From Caulobacter sp. (GTDB taxonomy: Bacteria > Pseudomonadota > Alphaproteobacteria > Caulobacterales > Caulobacteraceae): 9,217 bases of DNA. The stretch lies in NCBI GenBank assembly GCA_014378155.1, contig JACMOF010000112.1, positions 1-9,217 of the forward strand. Direction: 5' to 3'. Under the pieces are notes generated by a model. The model saw only the letters and a list, made by a program, of their open reading frames with translations, ran no database searches and was not told the DNA's origin. The position numbers and the translations under genes are program-made. Within the stretch, counting starts at the first letter, position 1, and each line of letters begins with the position of its first letter. Positions 5,474 to 9,217 of the stretch are shown in pieces.

Positions 5474-7687
5474 ATGAGCACCTCGCCCGCCTTCCAGAAG
5501 TCCATGGCCGACACGGCCCGCGAATTTGGCCTCAACGCGGAGGAGTACGCCGTCGTCCTCGACCGCCTGGGTCGCGAGCCCAACTTGGTCGAGCTGGGGG
5601 TGTTCTCGGTGATGTGGTCCGAGCACTGCTCCTACAAGTCGTCGAAGAACCAGCTGAAGAAGTTCCCGATCACCGGCCCGCGGGTGATCTGCGGGCCCGG
5701 CGAAAACGCCGGCGTCATCGACATTGGCGACGGCGACGCCATCATCTTTAAGATGGAGAGCCACAACCACCCCTCCTACATCGAGCCCTATCAGGGCGCG
5801 GCGACGGGCGTGGGCGGCATCATGCGCGACGTCTTCACGATGGGCGCGCGGCCCATCGCCCTGCTCAACGCCCTGCGGTTCGGTGATCCCAGTCACCCGA
5901 AGACCAAGCGCTTGGTCGAAGGTGTTGTCGCCGGCATCGCCGGCTACGGCAATTGCGTCGGCGTGCCCACGGTCGCCGGCGAGACCAATTTCCACGCGGG
6001 CTATAACGGCAACATCCTGGTCAACGCGATGTGCGTGGGCCTGGCCGACGCCGACAAGATCTTCTATTCGGCGGCGCCGGGCGCGGGCCTCTCAGTGGTC
6101 TATTTCGGCTCCAAGACCGGCCGCGACGGTATCCACGGCGCGACCATGTCGTCGGCTGAGTTCTCGGAGGACTCCGAGGAGAAGCGCCCCACCGTCCAGG
6201 TCGGCGACCCCTTCGCCGAGAAGCTGCTGATCGAGGCCACTCTGGAGCTGATGGCCACGGGCGCCGTCGCAGCCATCCAGGACATGGGCGCGGCGGGCCT
6301 GACCTCCTCCTCGGTCGAGATGGCCGGCAAGGGCGGCGTCGGCATCGAGCTGAACATGGACATGGTCCCGCAACGCGAGACCGGCATGAGCGCCTATGAG
6401 ATGATGCTGTCGGAAAGCCAGGAGCGCATGCTGGCGGTGCTCAAGCCCGGCCGCGAGCACGAAGGCCACGCCATCTTCGAGAAATGGGGCCTGGACGCCG
6501 CCGTCATCGGTGTCACCACCGACACCGGCCGCCTGGTGCTGAAGCACCACGGCGAGACGGTCTGCGACGTGCCCCTGGCCCCGCTGTTCGACGACGCCCC
6601 GCTCTATGACCGACCCTGGGTGCAACCGGCCCTGCATCCGCGCCTCGACCCCGGCCAGATCCCCGCCCCCGCCGACTGGACCGCCGCTGTGCTGAAAGTG
6701 GTCGGCAGCCCCGACATGGCCTCCAAGCGCTGGCTGTGGGAACAGTATGACCGCCACGTGATGGCCGACACCCTGGAAGACAGCGCCACCGGCTGCGACG
6801 CTGGCATCGTGCGCATTCACGGCAAGGGCAAGGCCATCGCCGTGACTAGCGACGTCACCCCGCGCTATGTCCAGAACGACCCCTATGAGGGCGGCAAGCA
6901 GGCCGTGGCCGAGGCCTGGCGCAACCTGACGGCCGCCGGCGCGACGCCGATCGCCATCACCGACAACCTCAACTTCGGCAGCCCCGAAAAGCCCGAAACC
7001 ATGGGCCAGATCGTCCGCGCCACCGACGGCATGGCCGAGGCCTGCCGGGCGCTCGACTTCCCGGTCGTGAGCGGCAATGTCAGCCTCTACAACGAGACCA
7101 ACGGCGTCGCCATTCCGCCGACCCCAACGGTCGGCGGCGTCGGCCTGCTCGATGACTACGATCTGCGCATGGGCTTCGGCAACGTGGCCGAGGGCGACAC
7201 GCTGGTGCTGATTGGCGAGACCCACGGTGAACTGGGCGCCTCGATCTATCTGCGCGAGATCCTCGGCCGCGAGGATGGCGCCCCGCCGCCCGTCGACCTG
7301 GCTCTGGAGCGCAAGAACGGCGACTTCGTGCGAGGCCTGATCCCCACCGGCCTGGTGGCGGGTCTGCACGACCTGTCGGACGGCGGCCTGCTGATCGCCG
7401 CCGCCGACGTGGCCCTGGCCAGCAAGGTCGGGATCACGCTCAACGCCACCAGCCACGCCCACGCCCATCCCTACCTGTTCGGCGAGGACCAGGCCCGCTA
7501 TCTGGTCGCCACGCCCGATCCGGACGGCCTGCTGCTGGCGGCCAAGGAAGCGGGCGTCCACGCCAACCTGGCCGGCGTGGCCGGCGGCGACGCCTTCGCT
7601 TCGAGCGACCTTTTCAGCATTCCCATTGAGACCCTGCGCGCGGCCCACGAGGCCTGGATGCCGGGCTTCATGAACGCCCCCGCCTAA
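5474..7687 (+). CDS. purL: Phosphoribosylformylglycinamidine synthase, synthetase subunit PurL
   Basis: PurL uses ATP and ammonia from PurQ to turn FGAR into FGAM in de novo purine synthesis in the cytoplasm. The 737-residue product is the short form that works with separate PurQ and PurS. It shows [12 protein letters not shown] with the catalytic-region His51, [16 protein letters not shown] (around 75-90), the ATP/Mg-binding MESHNHPS (94-101), [14 protein letters not shown], the [21 protein letters not shown] block, [12 protein letters not shown] (around 497-508), [11 protein letters not shown] and LHDLSDGGL. Duplicated AIRS-type domains are present and no frameshift is seen. The start at 5474 is supported by AGAAGG at 5461-5466 and by homologous N-termini; an upstream in-frame ATG would run through the vapB gene. 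purQ lies 3.5 kb upstream rather than next door. A lipoprotein gene follows after 12 bases. Confidence 0.97.
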   Translation: MSTSPAFQKSMADTAREFGLNAEEYAVVLDRLGREPNLVELGVFSVMWSEHCSYKSSKNQLKKFPITGPRVICGPGENAGVIDIGDGDAIIFKMESHNHPSYIEPYQGAATGVGGIMRDVFTMGARPIALLNALRFGDPSHPKTKRLVEGVVAGIAGYGNCVGVPTVAGETNFHAGYNGNILVNAMCVGLADADKIFYSAAPGAGLSVVYFGSKTGRDGIHGATMSSAEFSEDSEEKRPTVQVGDPFAEKLLIEATLELMATGAVAAIQDMGAAGLTSSSVEMAGKGGVGIELNMDMVPQRETGMSAYEMMLSESQERMLAVLKPGREHEGHAIFEKWGLDAAVIGVTTDTGRLVLKHHGETVCDVPLAPLFDDAPLYDRPWVQPALHPRLDPGQIPAPADWTAAVLKVVGSPDMASKRWLWEQYDRHVMADTLEDSATGCDAGIVRIHGKGKAIAVTSDVTPRYVQNDPYEGGKQAVAEAWRNLTAAGATPIAITDNLNFGSPEKPETMGQIVRATDGMAEACRALDFPVVSGNVSLYNETNGVAIPPTPTVGGVGLLDDYDLRMGFGNVAEGDTLVLIGETHGELGASIYLREILGREDGAPPPVDLALERKNGDFVRGLIPTGLVAGLHDLSDGGLLIAAADVALASKVGITLNATSHAHAHPYLFGEDQARYLVATPDPDGLLLAAKEAGVHANLAGVAGGDAFASSDLFSIPIETLRAAHEAWMPGFMNAPA

Positions 7688-7699
7688 GGAAAACACCCC

Positions 7700-8071
7700 A
7701 TGCGTGAGTTCTCGATCCTCGCCACGGCCAGCCTGGCCCTGTCGCTGCTGGCCGCCTGCGCCCCCGCCGCCTCCGGTCCGGCCCTTTCTTCGCAAACGGG
7801 GGCCACCCAAAGCGCCGACGCCTCGTGCTCGACGCGCGGCGGAACGCTGCAGCCCGTCGGCCGGATGCAGCGCCAGACCTGCGTCTTGCCCTATGCCGAC
7901 GCCGGCAAGATGTGTTCCGACAAGGCCGATTGCCAAGGCTCGTGCATCGCCGACGGCAACGCTGAGTCCCAGGCCGCGACCGTCGGGCAGTGCCAAAGAA
8001 CCAATGTCCAGTTCGGTTGCTACGCCAAGATCGTGGCCGGCAAGTCGACAGGCACGATCTGCGTCGACTAA
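7700..8071 (+). CDS. Cysteine-rich predicted lipoprotein of unknown function
   Basis: The 123-residue product begins with a lipoprotein signal, MREFSILATASLALSLLAAC, whose lipobox places the lipidated cysteine at position 20. It is followed by a flexible Ala/Ser/Gly-rich linker to about residue 41. The mature domain has eight further cysteines (43, 61, 72, 78, 82, 98, 107, 121), enough for four disulfides in the periplasm. Recognisable blocks are CVLPYADAGKMCSDKADCQGSC (61-82), VGQCQRTNVQFGCYAKI (95-111) and the final TICVD. I recall similar uncharacterised proteins in related bacteria but know no function. AAGGAAA just before it is a good ribosome binding site, and the 12-base gap after purL suggests cotranscription, although the roles look unrelated. 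Serine rather than Asp after the lipobox cysteine region cannot be assessed further; it may be anchored to the outer membrane. Confidence 0.85.
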   Translation: MREFSILATASLALSLLAACAPAASGPALSSQTGATQSADASCSTRGGTLQPVGRMQRQTCVLPYADAGKMCSDKADCQGSCIADGNAESQAATVGQCQRTNVQFGCYAKIVAGKSTGTICVD

Positions 8072-8084
8072 CCCACAAATCCGT

Positions 8085-8179
8085 TCATCCCGGTGAAAGC
8101 CCGGACCCGAGCCGAGTCCACCGTTGGCTCAGAGCGAACCCGCCAGGCTCAGCTTGGGTCCCGGCCTTGGCCGGGGTGA
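8085..8179. repeat. Dispersed WVPAFAG-type intergenic inverted repeat, with enlarged loop
   Basis: The left arm at 8085-8113 (starting TCATCCCGGTGAAAG) and the right arm at 8152-8179 (starting GCTTGGGTCCCGG) form an imperfect inverted repeat. This is the common proteobacterial intergenic repeat whose translation gives peptides such as WVPALAG or HPGQGRDP. In typical copies the arms are nearly adjacent; here 38 bases separate them. It lies just after the lipoprotein gene and could end its transcript. On the minus strand it supplies the tail of a short ORF. Confidence 0.75.
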
Positions 8180-8376
8180 GTGGAAGATAGGGGTTGCGAG
8201 AGCGGATCATTCGGACCGGCGAAGATCACGGGATCGGCGTTGTTTTGGTCGGTGGACTGATTGATGAAGCCAAGGTCGTCGGCCGATCGCAGGGGCGGCC
8301 GGGCCGCCTCCAGCGCTGGCGGATCGTCACCGCGCCGAAACCACTGCACGAGTTTCCAGAGCCAGGTCAGGATCAT
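8149..8376 (-). CDS. Possible small protein of 75 residues, unknown function
   Basis: I do not recognise this product. It starts with the ATG at 8376, preceded on the minus strand by GGGGGGAAGC, a strong Shine-Dalgarno at good spacing. The N-terminus MILTWLWKLVQWFRRGDD is amphipathic and aromatic, a possible short membrane-binding helix ending in basic residues. A Pro/Ala/Asp/Asn-rich, apparently disordered region follows (DPPALEAARPP, SADDLGFINQS). Codon use over the first 50 or so codons fits a GC-rich gene. The last nine residues, HPGQGRDPS, come from the dispersed repeat, so the original C-terminus may have been replaced. The frame is open further upstream to 8637, but that part has no ribosome binding site and poorer codon use. 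It could also be a chance frame. Confidence 0.45.
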   Translation of the reverse strand: MILTWLWKLVQWFRRGDDPPALEAARPPLRSADDLGFINQSTDQNNADPVIFAGPNDPLSQPLSSTHPGQGRDPS

Positions 8377-8778
8377 CGCTTCCCCCCGAAGCCGTGGCCT
8401 CAGCGCCGCGTTCGGCGTCCCGGCCTGTCGCGCCATGACGGCGTTCGACCAGCTAAACACAGATCGACGCCGCGCCCTAGCTAGCTCGACGATCTGGCTG
8501 GTCAGACCCTCGGCGGCGAAGTGACGGTTGCCGAACGCCAGCGGCGCTGGTGAGCACCGGCGTGAAGTCTCAACCAAGATCGCGCAGCACATAGTCATGG
8601 CGGACCGGTCGCGTCTGATAGGGCTGTCGGCCCCCACGCTACAGGGTCGGCGAACAGGCTGACGTGCTCGGCGTCACGATGCTGCGTGGGGCGAGACTAT
8701 CTTTCGGTGGAGGCGTAAGGGTTGGGCGGGAACGAAAGCCCCGCCCTGGCCGCTTGCCCGAAAACGAGGAACGGCCCC
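8377..8778. other. About 400 bases with no supported gene
   Basis: Short frames exist on both strands but none has a ribosome binding site with recognisable protein sequence, and several contain codons rare in this genome such as CTA and TAG-rich stretches (GCTAGCTAG near 8480). A promoter-like pair, ATGACG at 8435-8440 and GCTAAA at 8452-8457, faces right. The hairpin GGGCGGG at 8724-8730 with CCCGCCC at 8740-8746 lies just upstream of the next gene. It could be a decayed gene, a long leader or a regulatory RNA region; nothing more can be claimed. Confidence 0.4.
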
Positions 8779-8979
8779 ATGACCACGATCGCCAACCTGG
8801 ACGAGTTCATTCTCGAGGAAACCGAGGACGGCATCTTCCTGACCGTCACCGGCGACGACGAGACGACCCTGAAGCTGAAGGTCACGCTGGATGACCTCGA
8901 GGAGATCGTCGAGGTCATCGACGAGGTGTTCGGACTGGAAGAAGACGACTCGGAAGAGGTGGACGAGACGGCGGGCTAG
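8779..8979 (+). CDS. Small, highly acidic protein of unknown function
   Basis: I do not recognise this 66-residue product. It contains 24 acidic residues (14 Glu, 10 Asp) against two Lys and no Arg, giving a net charge near -22, with no Cys, Trp or Tyr. The first half, MTTIANLDEFILEETEDGIFLTVTG then TTLKLKVTLDD, alternates hydrophobic and charged residues as beta strands would. LEEIVEVIDEVFGLEE (about 39-54) looks like an amphipathic helix, and the tail is disordered and acidic. The ATG at 8779 is chosen because GAGGA at 8766-8770 sits 8 bases upstream; an in-frame TTG at 8722 would add 19 residues unlike the rest. The stop codon TAG lies inside the left arm of the next repeat. It could be a nucleic-acid mimic or a partner of a basic protein, but this is speculation. 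Probably cytoplasmic. Confidence 0.75.
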   Translation: MTTIANLDEFILEETEDGIFLTVTGDDETTLKLKVTLDDLEEIVEVIDEVFGLEEDDSEEVDETAG

Positions 8980-9083
8980 AGCATTTCCCGACCTGACTGC
9001 GTCAGGCCGTGAGCTCTAATCTTTTGTTTTGACGCATTTTTCTTCCCGCGGACCGGAACCCCTTCGCTCGAAAAATGCCCTAG
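8976..9083. repeat. Dispersed AGAGCATTT-type intergenic repeat
   Basis: Ends 8976-8986 (CTAGAGCATTT) and 9073-9083 are inverted copies with one mismatch. Nested inside are GCATTTTTC at 9034-9042 with its perfect inverse at 9070-9078, and the hairpin CCTGAC-TGC-GTCAGG at 8992-9006, followed 18-24 bases later by a T-rich run. The GACGCATTTTTCTTC and CCTTCGCTCGAAAAATGC segments match a repeat I know to be widespread between genes of Caulobacter and other alphaproteobacteria. It may terminate transcription of the acidic-protein gene. Confidence 0.72.
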
Positions 9084-9092
9084 CGGCTCACG

Positions 9093-9217
9093 CACTTGCC
9101 CCCACCTGACCGCTCTCGCGCTCTGTCCCCCCCCACGGGGGGGCGGAGCACCGTATGGTTCGAGCTCTTCCCCCTTTGGGGGAAGACGATCGCGAAGCGA
9201 TCCGTAGGGGGCAAGTG
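9093..9217. repeat. Compound C/G-rich palindrome reaching the window edge
   Basis: CACTTGCCCCC at 9093-9103 and its perfect inverse at 9207-9217 are the outer arms. Inside are three hairpins: CCCCCCC-AC-GGGGGGG (9128-9143), CTTCCCCC-TTT-GGGGGAAG (9167-9185) and GATCGC-GAA-GCGATC (9188-9202). The architecture equals that of the repeat at 1114-1240, with different outer arms. It may continue past the window. Confidence 0.75.

Noticed and set aside
5407..5583. N-terminal extension of vapB by 59 codons
   Set aside because: It runs through the operator and antisense to purL; the ribbon-helix-helix begins at the ATG at 5406.
6092..7996. A 634-codon open frame antisense to purL and the lipoprotein gene
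   Set aside because: Same cause: a low-complexity translation opposite a well-conserved enzyme, and it spans two real genes.
8194..8524. Two plus-strand open frames over the small minus-strand gene
   Set aside because: Arg/Pro/Gly-rich translations without domains or ribosome binding sites, typical of antisense shadows.

Overview
The window is GC-rich DNA with strong G/C preference at third codon positions. It fits an alphaproteobacterium, most likely Caulobacter or a close relative. That assignment rests on the gene content (short-type PurL, alpha-type PurQ, a periplasmic alpha-amino acid ester hydrolase), on several families of intergenic palindromes I associate with this group, on GANTC sites in promoter regions, and on one promoter-like match to the Caulobacter housekeeping consensus. 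It is an inference from style and content; there is no rRNA to settle it.

Layout. Positions 2-544: the 3' part of a TIGR02594/CHAP-like amidase-fold gene, open through the left edge. 607-1092: a DUF3291 protein. 1114-1240: a compound palindromic repeat. 1295-1957: purQ. 1964-2130: a second compound repeat with its two units in the opposite arrangement. 2174-4123: a secreted alpha-amino acid ester hydrolase of the CocE/NonD family. It converges on a three-gene minus-strand operon, vapB-vapC-cyclophilin (5406 down to 4155), in which each pair of genes overlaps by 4 bases. Divergent from vapB is purL (5474-7687), followed 12 bases later by a cysteine-rich lipoprotein gene (7700-8071). The right end is mostly intergenic: a WVPAFAG-type repeat, a possible 75-residue ORF on the minus strand, about 400 bases with no supported gene, a very acidic 66-residue protein (8779-8979), and two further repeat structures reaching the window edge.

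How the genes relate. PurQ and PurL are the glutaminase and synthetase subunits of FGAM synthase, which normally also needs PurS. Here purQ and purL lie about 3.5 kb apart, separated by the hydrolase and the toxin-antitoxin/cyclophilin operon, and purS is not visible. The vapB-purL divergent region carries a symmetric pair of TTCTAGAA palindromes spaced 21 bp apart, a convincing candidate for an autoregulatory operator of the TA operon that may also touch purL expression. The most notable points are this operator, the translational chaining of a secreted cyclophilin to VapBC, the exact spacing match of the hydrolase's catalytic residues to alpha-amino acid ester hydrolases, and the variety of palindromic repeats. 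I saw no wholly new defence or mobile system, no tRNA or rRNA, no CRISPR array and no insertion sequence.
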